DNA of 64,000 bases from Actinomyces gaoshouyii (GTDB taxonomy: Bacteria > Actinomycetota > Actinomycetes > Actinomycetales > Actinomycetaceae), in the NCBI RefSeq assembly GCF_002072175.1, contig NZ_MVIV01000005.1:95332-159331 (forward strand), in the 5' to 3' direction. Shown here piece by piece: positions 39,901 to 47,431 of the stretch. Position 1 is the first letter of the stretch. Every line of letters begins with the position of its first letter. The notes beneath the pieces are model-generated. The model was not told where the DNA came from and searched no databases. It saw only the letters and a list, made by a program, of their open reading frames with translations. The translations under genes and the position numbers were made by a program.

Positions 39901-42145
39901 GACTGATCCCGGCGTACTGGTGATAGTCGGCGAGCCGCGCTTGAACCGCCTGGAGCGTCGCCTCGACGTCGATTCCCCGACCATCTCGGATCGGCTCGCG
40001 CAATTCGGCCAGGTCGATACCCGTGTCGGCGATGAAGCGCTCGATCAGGGAGTAGTTGGGCGTAGAGGTCTCGGCCTCATCGAGGACGATCCCGAACTCC
40101 TCCTCGTCCTGCTCGATGCGAACCGGCACCAGGATGAGTGGGGAGCGCAGCATGCGCCCCGCTGATTTCCAGGTGAGGGTTCCCAGCGCCAGGTAGAGAT
40201 TGTTGGCGCCGGTCTCCTCGATCACTGTGCGCGCCTGGGCGGCCATCGACGCCAGGCGCCGCTGATGCTCCTCACCCTCGAGGGCGGTGGTGACGATCCT
40301 GCGCCCGAGCAGTTCCCCCGGAGCCCGCGCACCGGCCTCGGGCGCGCTCCCCGACCCGGTATCGGCGCTGCGCAGCATTACCCGGTCGCGCTGGTTGACG
40401 AGGTCCTCGAGGCGCGCGAGCAACTCCTCGGGGACGCGCAGTTCGATGGCCATTCGCGAGTCGCGATTGATGAGGGGGTTGCGACGGGTGACATCGAGCA
40501 AGGACCGCTTCCACGCCTCGACCTCGGACATCGCCGGCAGGGGGCCAGAGAGCGGCGGCTCGGCGTCGGGCCCCTCATCGTTGGACGCTGGAGCGTCATC
40601 GGCCGCGTCGGAGGGGCTCGCCGAGCCCCCAACGACATGCCCCGCCTCCTCAGCAGTCCCCTCCGGCTCTGGGAAGGGCTCGCCCTCCGCCTCGCGCGGT
40701 TCGGCAAGGGCCACCGCGAGGATGACCTGGCGCATGGCGTCGAGGGCGCGCTCACGAGCAGGGCGCCTCAGACGATGCAGAAGCGCCGCGGATGAGCTCA
40801 TGGCGAGAGCCGGGTCCAGAATCCCGATGTCGCCGCGCCGCGCGAGTTCGACGAATCGATCGGTTGCGGCATCACCGGCCTCCGGGCGATCCGAGTGCCG
40901 GGAGTATGCCAGCACCACGCCGTTATCCGTGAGCAGGAGGATCGGCGGGACACGAAGCGCCCGCAGGACCCCGGCGAGGAGGACCGCGGCCTCCAACGGC
41001 GAGGCCGAGCGGGTGTCGAGGATGTCACTGGCGGTTCGCACAGAATGCGCGCCTGCCGCCCATCCGCCCGGCGCGCGCTCGATGGCGAGCCCGCGTTGGC
41101 GCACGACGGCGATGGCCTTGTCCACCAAGGCGTCAGGCGCGCTCCGCCGGGCCTGCCTCCGAGCCGCATGAGCGATATCCCCCACCACCTCCCGATCCGA
41201 TTCCTGATCCGGCCGCACCAGCGCCGCCAGGGCCGAGCCCGCCCAGCGCCCCGACCCGATCAGCGTCCAGCGGCGCGGCGGCAGCACCGTGAGTCCGTCG
41301 AGAAAGCGCACCTGCGACCGTCCGTCCCCCGCGGTCATCTCGACCCTCACCGCTGCCGGGCCGTCCTGCTCGACATCCCTCAGGGCGGCATCGAGCATCG
41401 CGAGATCAGCGGTGGCCGTCATGCGCCCCACAGCGGTATCCCAGTGGAATGTCCATGGCGCGGTGATCTCGGTGGCACCGCCGCGCTCGACGACGCTCAC
41501 ACGGACATCGATCGCGCCGAGTCCCTCCGTCGGGGCGCCCGGTCGGCCGACGGCGGATAGCCGGGCCTCACCCTCCCCCACGGGCAGGTGCTGCACCTGC
41601 GCCGCAGTGGGGCTCATGGCCAGCCGTACCCGGAGGCTCATGCCCGCCATGGCGTGGGCACGGCTCAGCACCGGCTCGCAGGAGGCCTCGACCGCGACGG
41701 CGTCCAAGGGGCTCCCGGAGGACACCCAATCGCCGTCGATCCTCTCGATGAGCCCATGCACCTCGTGACGTGCCGCGACCGGGGCGTCGATGAGCCGGAG
41801 CGCCTCGCTGACGGCGACCAGCGCGGCCAGGCTCCGCTCGGGGTCGAGGCGCTCGCCATGAACGACGTCATTGCGCCATCGGCGGACCTCGTGGAGCTTG
41901 GCGCCCAGGCCCATCGGCAGGGGGATGAGGTAGTGCCCGGCGTCGTCGCGCATCGTGAGCACGCGGATCTGCGCCGAGAGATCGGCGAGATCGAGGGGGC
42001 CCTGGCGCTCGTGCGCGCCCTCGAGTGCCATGCGCGCCTTCGCGGGCCCGAGGTCTTCGAGCGCACGACGGGTGAACGGTTGCAAATGCAGGGGAAGAAG
42101 GTCGAGAAGACCGCGCAGGACGAGCGTTTGGTTATTGGGATTCAT
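36950..42145 (-). CDS. Hhe-like defence protein: HEPN, DUF4011/SF1 helicase, Vsr-like nuclease
   Basis: A single 1731-residue polypeptide. Residues ~1-130 resemble a Swt1-type HEPN domain with the R-x4-H motif RNDVVH (91-96), a predicted RNase centre. A DUF4011 module follows near 540 (LLDVTRRNPLIN). A superfamily 1 helicase comes next, with Walker A GPPGTGKS (~851), VDLVVIDEASQIT and a late ALTRARRQMIVLSS. A PD-(D/E)xK/Vsr-like nuclease (FDIDLVLSH, then VAVMLDGPGW, ~1400-1500) and a C-terminal DUF3320-like segment complete it. This order matches the Hhe anti-phage system. ATG 42145 is chosen because -10 TATCAT lies upstream. A GTG at 42229 is an alternative. Confidence 0.8.
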   Translation of the reverse strand: MNPNNQTLVLRGLLDLLPLHLQPFTRRALEDLGPAKARMALEGAHERQGPLDLADLSAQIRVLTMRDDAGHYLIPLPMGLGAKLHEVRRWRNDVVHGERLDPERSLAALVAVSEALRLIDAPVAARHEVHGLIERIDGDWVSSGSPLDAVAVEASCEPVLSRAHAMAGMSLRVRLAMSPTAAQVQHLPVGEGEARLSAVGRPGAPTEGLGAIDVRVSVVERGGATEITAPWTFHWDTAVGRMTATADLAMLDAALRDVEQDGPAAVRVEMTAGDGRSQVRFLDGLTVLPPRRWTLIGSGRWAGSALAALVRPDQESDREVVGDIAHAARRQARRSAPDALVDKAIAVVRQRGLAIERAPGGWAAGAHSVRTASDILDTRSASPLEAAVLLAGVLRALRVPPILLLTDNGVVLAYSRHSDRPEAGDAATDRFVELARRGDIGILDPALAMSSSAALLHRLRRPARERALDAMRQVILAVALAEPREAEGEPFPEPEGTAEEAGHVVGGSASPSDAADDAPASNDEGPDAEPPLSGPLPAMSEVEAWKRSLLDVTRRNPLINRDSRMAIELRVPEELLARLEDLVNQRDRVMLRSADTGSGSAPEAGARAPGELLGRRIVTTALEGEEHQRRLASMAAQARTVIEETGANNLYLALGTLTWKSAGRMLRSPLILVPVRIEQDEEEFGIVLDEAETSTPNYSLIERFIADTGIDLAELREPIRDGRGIDVEATLQAVQARLADYHQYAGISRTAHLGLFRFSTYRMWKDLEESWPQLAHSPVVRRLASAEERAPVPDESDGGTARATAPLSAPHSPESMEDLDALIENLPLDADSSQAHVIADAVTGRSLVVEGPPGTGKSQTIANLIFRAVREGLSVMFVAEKASALEVVARRLRDEAGMGSLLLNLHDNGMRPTQVRQALRGALETSAVGSGSREADDLRSRMAELRLHLRAYRASLHGEDPGDGGFYAAHLPRDGGDSDAAGAPDGRGVAEDAPDAASYSAALEEYRRAREALRALLPAELMHLVAGRRDRVLAEAGARGEELRRELGRRRSSSSVRELMDRYGDLVAAITPCILVSPDSVARFLPAHRTRVDLVVIDEASQITTAGAIGALGRGRTAIVVGDRRQMPPPNGATASGRGQGASILERCLGAGVPERELTWHYRSRVESLIAFSNKRYYGGRLLTFPSPLALRPDADAGPGGYGVVLRRVNGEYYGAEDRRRRRGIRPHTNPVEARQVVEEVLRRFEASPEATPSIGVITLNAHQRDLIEEQLRKCGSARVRRALQERDGLLVRNLDNVQGEERDVILLSLTFSSKKGVGVPLTFGSLSHEGGERRLNVALTRARRQMIVLSSFDPEDLRAEFSTHQGVKDVRMLLETLRTDRRPRALPRTKDSVDPYRVEIAERLRAAGVGATTGVGHSSFDIDLVLSHPGRPHDPAVAVMLDGPGWNRRESVMDRDLLPVDVLKTMGWRRVERVCIPQWVADPDGELARLAEMAGGGIAMTALDGAAAAPEAPDDPEVQEFVGTGTRAEGAASGGSGAARPAPIAERPTSRDYQEWRPEGVRPRSILDAAIEDEEAASQVKEVAKAICAQEGPISWHRLIVAVCRAFGLSRTTAGREEKVRQVLGESFAYPDGEGFVWRSLEAYRLPTGYRRNALDHVGSIEEIHPRELDALMRDVRGGIPEWSSSEEVCRVALRKLSVKKRSLNARGVMEALLAALRRVEAEADAPREA

Positions 42146-42201
42146 CTCGAATGGGGGGATGGGGGATCGGGGCGGGCCGCAGCGCAGCGGTATGGCGAGT
42201 G

Positions 42202-42207
42202 ATGATA
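42202..42207 (-). promoter_or_regulatory. -10 element of the HEPN-helicase-nuclease gene
   Basis: TATCAT on the minus strand, 57 nt before ATG 42145. No good -35 and no Shine-Dalgarno before the ATG are visible, so expression may be low or the start different. Confidence 0.35.
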
Positions 42208-42274
42208 GCGCTACCTGCGGATTCTTCACGCCGCGGCCCGTAGTCCGACCCGTGCGCCGTTCCTCCGGCTCGCG

Positions 42275-42307
42275 GACCGGTCTCGCTCCTATTTTCGACC
42301 GGTCTCG
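42275..42307 (-). repeat. 3'-end repeat element, copy h
   Basis: Identical to copies a and b although 39 kb away. It starts 14 nt after the stop of the TadE-like gene in the standard orientation, between that gene and the 5' region of the HEPN-helicase gene. Confidence 0.9.
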
Positions 42308-42321
42308 GTTATAGGGAGGGG

Positions 42322-42762
42322 CTATGGGGCGAGGGAGGCATCGGCGGGGCCGGCCCGGGCGCGGGCGCGCGCCTGACGGGGCACCCCGAGGATGTTCGCA
42401 TCCACCGAGGCTCCGACGACGACGTCCCCGCCCTCGACCCGGCAGGAGTCGAGAGTCGCGCCATTGGCGGAGGCGAGGCGCTGCACCGCGGCACAGGGAT
42501 CACCCGGTGCGACGATCGAGTTCAGGGCGGTCGCCCCGGCCAACGCGGCCATATCGGCGGCGGTCCGCGCCCGGCCGGCCGCACCCTCCGCGCCCATGAG
42601 CCCGCTCAGGCCCAGGGTGATCGCGAGGAGCACCCCGATGACGCCGACCATGAGGACCGTCCCCTCACCCCGCTCGCCCGCCAGGCGCCTCCCCCAACGC
42701 CCCGACCGGCCCGGCCGAGCCGGCAGCCCCTCCCCGGGCCTCCGCACACTACCGCGCCTCAC
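42322..42762 (-). CDS. TadE-like (helicase/secretion neighbourhood) pilin-like protein
   Basis: A 146-residue protein. An Arg-rich N-terminus is followed by GERGEGTVLMVGVIGVLLAIT, a type IV/Flp pilin-like G-x4 motif and one hydrophobic helix, then AARARTAADMAALAGATAL. This is the profile of the actinobacterial TadE-like protein found beside the DECH helicase. It is probably membrane-anchored with an external C-terminal domain containing two Cys. Its start overlaps the preceding gene's stop by 4 nt. It is the last of three co-transcribed pilin-like genes. Confidence 0.75.
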   Translation of the reverse strand: MRRGSVRRPGEGLPARPGRSGRWGRRLAGERGEGTVLMVGVIGVLLAITLGLSGLMGAEGAAGRARTAADMAALAGATALNSIVAPGDPCAAVQRLASANGATLDSCRVEGGDVVVGASVDANILGVPRQARARARAGPADASLAP

Positions 42763-43145
42763 CGCCCGTCACCGCCCGGCTCGGTGTAGGCGCAGGCCCG
42801 CGCCCGCAGCACGAGCCCCGCGCGCCCGAGCGGCCCGGGCGCGCCTCGGCTGATGCTCACGCAGGTGAGATCCCCCTCGGCCCCCACCGCGATGGAGGAG
42901 CCGGCGGGGACGACGGCGCTCGCGGCGGCCAGCGGATCTGCGCCGATGGCCGCCTGGCGCGCGCCCACGCGGGCGGCGTCGGTGATGCGCATCTGGGTGG
43001 CGCCGGCCGCGAGCGCGGAGAGGGCCAGGAGGAGGACGATGACGACAGCGGGCATGGCGACCGCGAGCTCCGCCGTCGCCATGCCGGACTCGCCCCGGGG
43101 CGCGGGCGGCCTGCGGGCGCGCGGGAGCGGCTGCGCGGCGCTCAT
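42759..43145 (-). CDS. TadE family pilus assembly protein
   Basis: A 128-residue TadE-like minor pseudopilin. ESGMATAELAVAMPAVVIVLL is the class III prepilin-like segment with the invariant Glu after the cleavage Gly. ALAAGATQMRITDAARVGARQAA follows, then a small domain with two Cys (LTCVS and RARACAY). It would sit in the cytoplasmic membrane and prime pilus assembly or secretion. ATG 43145 overlaps the upstream pilin-like gene's stop by 4 nt. A longer open frame upstream is low-complexity and is rejected. Confidence 0.78.
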   Translation of the reverse strand: MSAAQPLPRARRPPAPRGESGMATAELAVAMPAVVIVLLLALSALAAGATQMRITDAARVGARQAAIGADPLAAASAVVPAGSSIAVGAEGDLTCVSISRGAPGPLGRAGLVLRARACAYTEPGGDGR

Positions 43146-43438
43146 CCGACCGACAGCGCCGACTCGATGAGGGACTGCAGCATGCCCCTCAGGCTCCCTG
43201 AGCGCATGATCGCCAGCAACAACCCGGCGAAGGCGGCCGCCGCGAGAGTGCCGATGGCGTACTCGGCGGTGGCCATGCCGGCCTCCCCCGCCGGGTCCGC
43301 CCCGCCGTCGGGGGCGGTATGCGATGCTGCCTCGGCGCGCTCCAGGGCAGCGGCGATGGGCCCGGTCAGCAGGGCGTACTCGGCGCCGGGATGGGCCAGG
43401 CCCCAGGCGCGGTGGAGGGTGAGCAGGGCGTTCTTCAT
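43142..43438 (-). CDS. DUF4244 Flp pilin-like protein
   Basis: A 98-residue protein. The hydrophobic segment begins at EAGMATAEYAIGTLAAAAFAG, the Flp-type prepilin motif with G-M-A-T-A-E, and the protein ends LRGMLQSLIESALSVG. This matches the DUF4244 family, the major pilin-like partner of actinobacterial tad/secretion clusters. GAGGAGA precedes ATG 43438. No TadA ATPase, TadB/C platform or prepilin peptidase gene lies in this window. The 309-bp stretch upstream (43439-43747) has no recognisable gene. Confidence 0.75.
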   Translation of the reverse strand: MKNALLTLHRAWGLAHPGAEYALLTGPIAAALERAEAASHTAPDGGADPAGEAGMATAEYAIGTLAAAAFAGLLLAIMRSGSLRGMLQSLIESALSVG

Positions 43439-43747
43439 GGGGATCTCCTCGGGATCGGGGGCGCTCGGCCCCGCGGGCACCATGCCCGCTCCCCGAGAGT
43501 GAGCCCATCGGGGACCCCTCGGGCACGCTCCTCCACAGAATCGGACCGCGCACGGGCACCTCGCCGCCTGTGGTTCCCGGATCCTGCGGCTACGACGACG
43601 GCGCTCCCGCCCGCCGGCCCGGTCAGTTGGGCTCCCGGTGCGGAGGCCGGCTCCCCGCCCTCGTCGCCCCGTGTCATCCGCTGGTAGGAGGACGGATCGG
43701 CTGATCGACCGAAGCACCCCGCGATGGCGCGCCCCTATCCTGAGGCC

Positions 43748-44416
43748 GTGCTGATCGTTGAGTCGCTGCTCCTACTGCTCACCGAGGACTCGGGGAGGCC
43801 CGAGGGCTGGTCGAGCGACAACGACCTCATGCTGCGCGGGGCCCTCCTGTCCGATCTCATGCTGGCCGGCCGGATCGAGGCCGATACCGCCCGCACCGCG
43901 CGCCGCCCACGGATGCGCATCGTCGACACCACGCCCACGGGCCATCCCGTGCTCGACGACGCCCTGGCCGCCCTGTCGGCCAAGAACGGCAGGCGCATCG
44001 CCTCCGCCGTCACCTGGGACGACCTGCGCGCCCACGACGCCGCCGGGGCCTCCCTCGTCAAAGCCGGCGTCCTGACCGAGAGCACCGCCACCGCGCTCAT
44101 TCCCGCCTTCCCCACCCGCGACCCCCGCCCGGAGGCCGAGCTGCGGGAGCGGCTCTACGGCGAGATCGCGGGGACCCGGGCCCCGGACGCCGCCGACAGC
44201 GCTCTCCTGGCGCTGCTGCAGTCCACCGGTGCGGCCTGGAGGATCCTGAGGGCTGAGCGCACGGGCCTGCGCCGCTCCGGTCTCGCCCAGCGCATCAAGG
44301 AGATCGCGGAGCAGGCCCCGGTCACCGGCGCGATCAAGGAGGCGATCGCCTCGATCAGCAGCGCCGTCGGCGTCATCAGTGCCCGCGCTCGGAGGGCGAC
44401 CGCCGTCGCGACTTGA
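43748..44416 (+). CDS. GPP34 family protein, paralogue A
   Basis: A 222-residue GOLPH3/GPP34-domain protein. It starts LIVESLLLLLTEDSG and contains LRGALLSDLMLAGRI and TGHPVLDDALAAL. It then has LLALLQSTGAAWRIL and RRSGLAQRIKEIAE, the standard helical order of the family. Eukaryotic GOLPH3 binds PI4P membranes. The bacterial role is unknown. GTG 43748 is preferred over ATG 43724 because TATCCT (43736-43741) ends 6 nt before it and the first codons (L-I) align with the two paralogues downstream. It is the only full-length typical copy of the three. Confidence 0.82.
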   Translation: MLIVESLLLLLTEDSGRPEGWSSDNDLMLRGALLSDLMLAGRIEADTARTARRPRMRIVDTTPTGHPVLDDALAALSAKNGRRIASAVTWDDLRAHDAAGASLVKAGVLTESTATALIPAFPTRDPRPEAELRERLYGEIAGTRAPDAADSALLALLQSTGAAWRILRAERTGLRRSGLAQRIKEIAEQAPVTGAIKEAIASISSAVGVISARARRATAVAT

Positions 44417-44505
44417 GTGATGCGCGTGGAGCGCGGTGAGTACGAACCCTGAGATTCCGCCGAGAGAATGAGGAGACCCCGGCGAATTCGTCATACCGTG
44501 TGGGC

Positions 44506-45141
44506 ATGCTGATCTCTGAACAGCTGTTCCCGATCCTGAGCGGGAGCAGCGAAGGCAGCGGGGACTGGGCCCTGCGCAGCATCTACGGGCTGCGCGGCGC
44601 AGTGCTCGCCGACCTCCTCCTCGCTGGCAGACTCGACCTCACCCCGGGTCGGGATCCCATGATGCGCGTCATCGACGACACACCGACCAACAACCCCATC
44701 CTCGACTATGTCCTTTCCCAACTCCCCACCGGGGAGGGCATTCGGATCTCCTCGGTCATCGGACGCGGGGAGTGCTCCTTGGAGGACATCATCGCCGAGC
44801 ATGGGGCAGTCGGGCTCCCCGAGCCCGATGACGACGGCGCTCCCGAGGACGCCGACCCCGCCCCGGAGCCGGGGGCCGGGATCGTGGACCGCCTCATCGC
44901 GGTTCTCGCCGGGAAGCGACCCGCCACCGCGGCTGATCAGGTGCTGCTGTCGATCCTCAAGGGGCTGGGCCTGGGCAGGGCGGTGCTTCCCAGCGAGCGC
45001 ACGGGCCTGGGCTGGAGCGGGTTGTACCGGCGGATCAAGGAGATCACCGATACGAACGCCCCGGGCGAGCCCCTGCGCACCATGACGGACACCCTCGCGG
45101 CCCTGACGATCATCGTGGCCACGGTCGACGACAACCGCTGA
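44506..45141 (+). CDS. GPP34 family protein, paralogue B
   Basis: A 211-residue paralogue of the upstream gene. It has MLISEQLFPIL, LRGAVLADLLLAGRL, NNPILDYVLSQL, QVLLSILKGLGLG and SGLYRRIKEITD. The middle segment (residues ~85-130) differs, with an acidic Pro-rich insert (PEPDDDGAPEDADPAPEP). TACCGT (44494-44499) lies 6 nt before ATG 44506. It is a separate transcript unit in a tandem array of three. Confidence 0.78.
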   Translation: MLISEQLFPILSGSSEGSGDWALRSIYGLRGAVLADLLLAGRLDLTPGRDPMMRVIDDTPTNNPILDYVLSQLPTGEGIRISSVIGRGECSLEDIIAEHGAVGLPEPDDDGAPEDADPAPEPGAGIVDRLIAVLAGKRPATAADQVLLSILKGLGLGRAVLPSERTGLGWSGLYRRIKEITDTNAPGEPLRTMTDTLAALTIIVATVDDNR

Positions 45142-45219
45142 GCATCCGGGGCCGCCGATCCGCCTGTGCGATGGTTCCGGGATGGGAAGCGGCCCATAAC
45201 CTGCGCCTATACCCGAAGC

Positions 45220-45891
45220 ATGCTGATCGCCGAGAAACTGCTCCTCCTCCTGCTCACGGACTCCGGTTCTCGCGAGTCCCGCGCCAGTTTGATGGCGCCG
45301 GTGGCGCTGCGCGCCGCAGTGCTCATCGACCTCGCTCAGGCCGGCCGGATCCGCATCGGCGAGGACAAGAAGAAGACCGTCCGCATCATCGACCACTCCC
45401 CCACGGGCCACCCCGTCCTCGACGCCGCGCTCGCCGCCCTGGCCCCGAAGGACGGCAAGCGCATCGGCACGATCGCGCGGTGGGGCGGCCTGCGGGCACT
45501 GGAGCTCGCCGCCGACTCGCTGAAGAGCGCCGGGATCCTCGGTGAGACCAAGGGCGGGATCTTCAACTGGTTCACCCGCTACCCCGCGCTCAACCCCGCC
45601 CCGGAGGCCGCGCTGCGCGCCCATCTCGAGGCCGTCATCAGGGGCGAGGCCCCGGCCTAGGAGGCCGATGGCGTGCTCCTCGGCATCCTGGAGGCGATGA
45701 ACGCGACGCGCATCGCCCTGCCCAAGGAGCGCATCGGGCTGAGCACGCGCGAGGTGAAGCGCCGGATCAGGAGGATCATCTCGGAGGCCGACCCCGCCAG
45801 CACCGCTGTCAGGGCCGCCGCCAACGCGGTGAGCGCCGCGGTGATCGCGGCCATCGGCGCATCCTCCGCCGTCGGAGCCGCCGCCGGGTAG
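45220..45891 (+). pseudogene. GPP34 family paralogue C, interrupted by in-frame TAG
   Basis: From ATG 45220 the frame gives MLIAEKLLLLLLTDSGSRES and a clear GPP34 N-terminal two-thirds (146 codons) ending at TAG 45658-45660. The same frame then continues without interruption for 76 codons, encoding VLLGILEAMNATRIALPKER and STREVKRRIRRIISEA. These align with the C-terminal third of paralogues A and B (LLALLQSTGAAWRILRAER, AQRIKEIAE). So one base change to an amber codon splits an otherwise intact 223-residue gene. TATACC (45208-45213) precedes the start by 6 nt. Decay is likeliest, and readthrough is possible. Confidence 0.75.
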
Positions 45892-45949
45892 GCCGCTTCC
45901 CCTCCATCGTTCCCACTCCGGGGACGGATGGACGGGCCAGAATGGGGGC

Positions 45950-47290
45950 ATGCTCATGCCGTACTCCCCCACCGCCGAGCCGCTCACCCGCTTGGCCGAC
46001 GGGACCATCAAGCAGATCAGCCCCTTCACCGGCACGGAGGTGTGGACCGTGCCCGGGCGCGGGAATCGGCCCATCGCCCATCCCGTCGCCGGGCGCCACC
46101 CGCTGGCGCCCGGGGAGCGCGAGCGGGCCTGCGCGTTCTGCTCGGGCCGCTACTTCGAGACCCCGCCGGAGAAGTCGCGCGTCGTCGTCGGAGCGGGCGG
46201 GGGCTTCGAGCGGATCGATGGCGTCCCCGCCTCCGAGCTGGCCGCGACGACGGCGGAGTTCCGACGCATCCCCAACCTCTTCGAGATCGTCTCCTTCGAC
46301 TATTGGCGCGCCAACCACGGCTTCGAGATCCCCGACGCCGCCCGCGAGCGCATGGAGGCCTATCTCGCCGATCCGGCCGGCGCCGAGCACGCGGCATCCA
46401 TCGCCCGGGCCAAGCTGCGCGCCTCCGGGACCGACCCTGCGATGTGGGAGACCTGGGGGGCCGCGGAGCGGCGCGCCTACCTGGCCTCGTTCTTCGCCAG
46501 CGGGCACGACGTCATCGTGAGCCGGCGCCACTTCACCGACGACGCGATCGACTCGGCCGGCCTGGCGGGCTCGGGAACGCTCAGCGCGACTGAGCACCGC
46601 GCCTACATCCGCCTGGCCGTGTCCGCGATGCACGACCTCTACGAGGCGAACCGGTGGGTGCGCTATGTGGCGGTCTTCCAGAACTGGCTGCGGCCTGCCG
46701 GCGCGTCCTTCGACCATCTGCATAAGCAGCTCGTGGCGATCGACGAGCGCGGGGTCTCCGCCCAGCTGGAGCTGGAGAAGGTGCGGGCCAACCCGAACCT
46801 GTACAACGAGATGGCGGTGGATTACGCCGCCTACCAGGGACTGCTCGTGGCGTCGAATGAGCACGCGGTGGCCTTCGCGGGATTCGGGCACCGCTACCCC
46901 ACGCTGGAGGTGTATTCGACATCGGCGATCTGCGAGCCGTGGCGGATGAGCCGGGAGGAGGTCGATGCCGTCGCCGATCTCCTGCACGCCCTGCACGCCG
47001 CCACGGGTGCCGACGTGCCGAGCAATGAGGAGTGGCACCACAAGCCGATCGACGTCGATCAGCCCATGCCGTGGCATGTGACGCTGAAGTGGAGGGTCTC
47101 CACGCTGGCGGGCTTCGAGGGCGGCACGAAGATCTACCTCAACACGATCGACCCGTGGAACCTGCGCGAGCGCGTGGTGGCGCGGCTGGAGGATCTGCGG
47201 GCGGACCGCCTCATCGCACCCATGTCGGTGGGCGAGGAGTGCCCGACCACCCCCAACCGCCTCCTCTACAACCCCGTCCTGAGCAGATGA
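45950..47290 (+). CDS. DUF4921 family protein (GalT/HIT-like fold)
   Basis: A 446-residue protein of the DUF4921 family. ACAFCSGRYFETPPEKSR near residue 60 resembles the zinc/phosphate region of galactose-1-phosphate uridylyltransferases. FDHLHKQLVAIDERG near residue 255 is the HIT-like His motif. A third conserved area is EEWHHKPIDVDQPMPWH. It is probably a cytosolic nucleotidyl-transferase or hydrolase, but no activity is established. CAGAAT (45938-45943) lies 6 nt before ATG 45950, another leaderless start. It is convergent with the GST gene. Confidence 0.78.
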   Translation: MLMPYSPTAEPLTRLADGTIKQISPFTGTEVWTVPGRGNRPIAHPVAGRHPLAPGERERACAFCSGRYFETPPEKSRVVVGAGGGFERIDGVPASELAATTAEFRRIPNLFEIVSFDYWRANHGFEIPDAARERMEAYLADPAGAEHAASIARAKLRASGTDPAMWETWGAAERRAYLASFFASGHDVIVSRRHFTDDAIDSAGLAGSGTLSATEHRAYIRLAVSAMHDLYEANRWVRYVAVFQNWLRPAGASFDHLHKQLVAIDERGVSAQLELEKVRANPNLYNEMAVDYAAYQGLLVASNEHAVAFAGFGHRYPTLEVYSTSAICEPWRMSREEVDAVADLLHALHAATGADVPSNEEWHHKPIDVDQPMPWHVTLKWRVSTLAGFEGGTKIYLNTIDPWNLRERVVARLEDLRADRLIAPMSVGEECPTTPNRLLYNPVLSR

Positions 47291-47431
47291 GCGTGCGGTC
47301 CTTTTCCCGGAGGGAATCGGACGGCGCGCTTTCCGCGCGATGGAGCCCCCCAGTGCGCCGTCCCGCGGTCGCACCAGTGCGTGAGGATCCGCCCGATGAG
47401 CGCTGCTGCCGGAGAGTTGTCGTCCCTCGCC

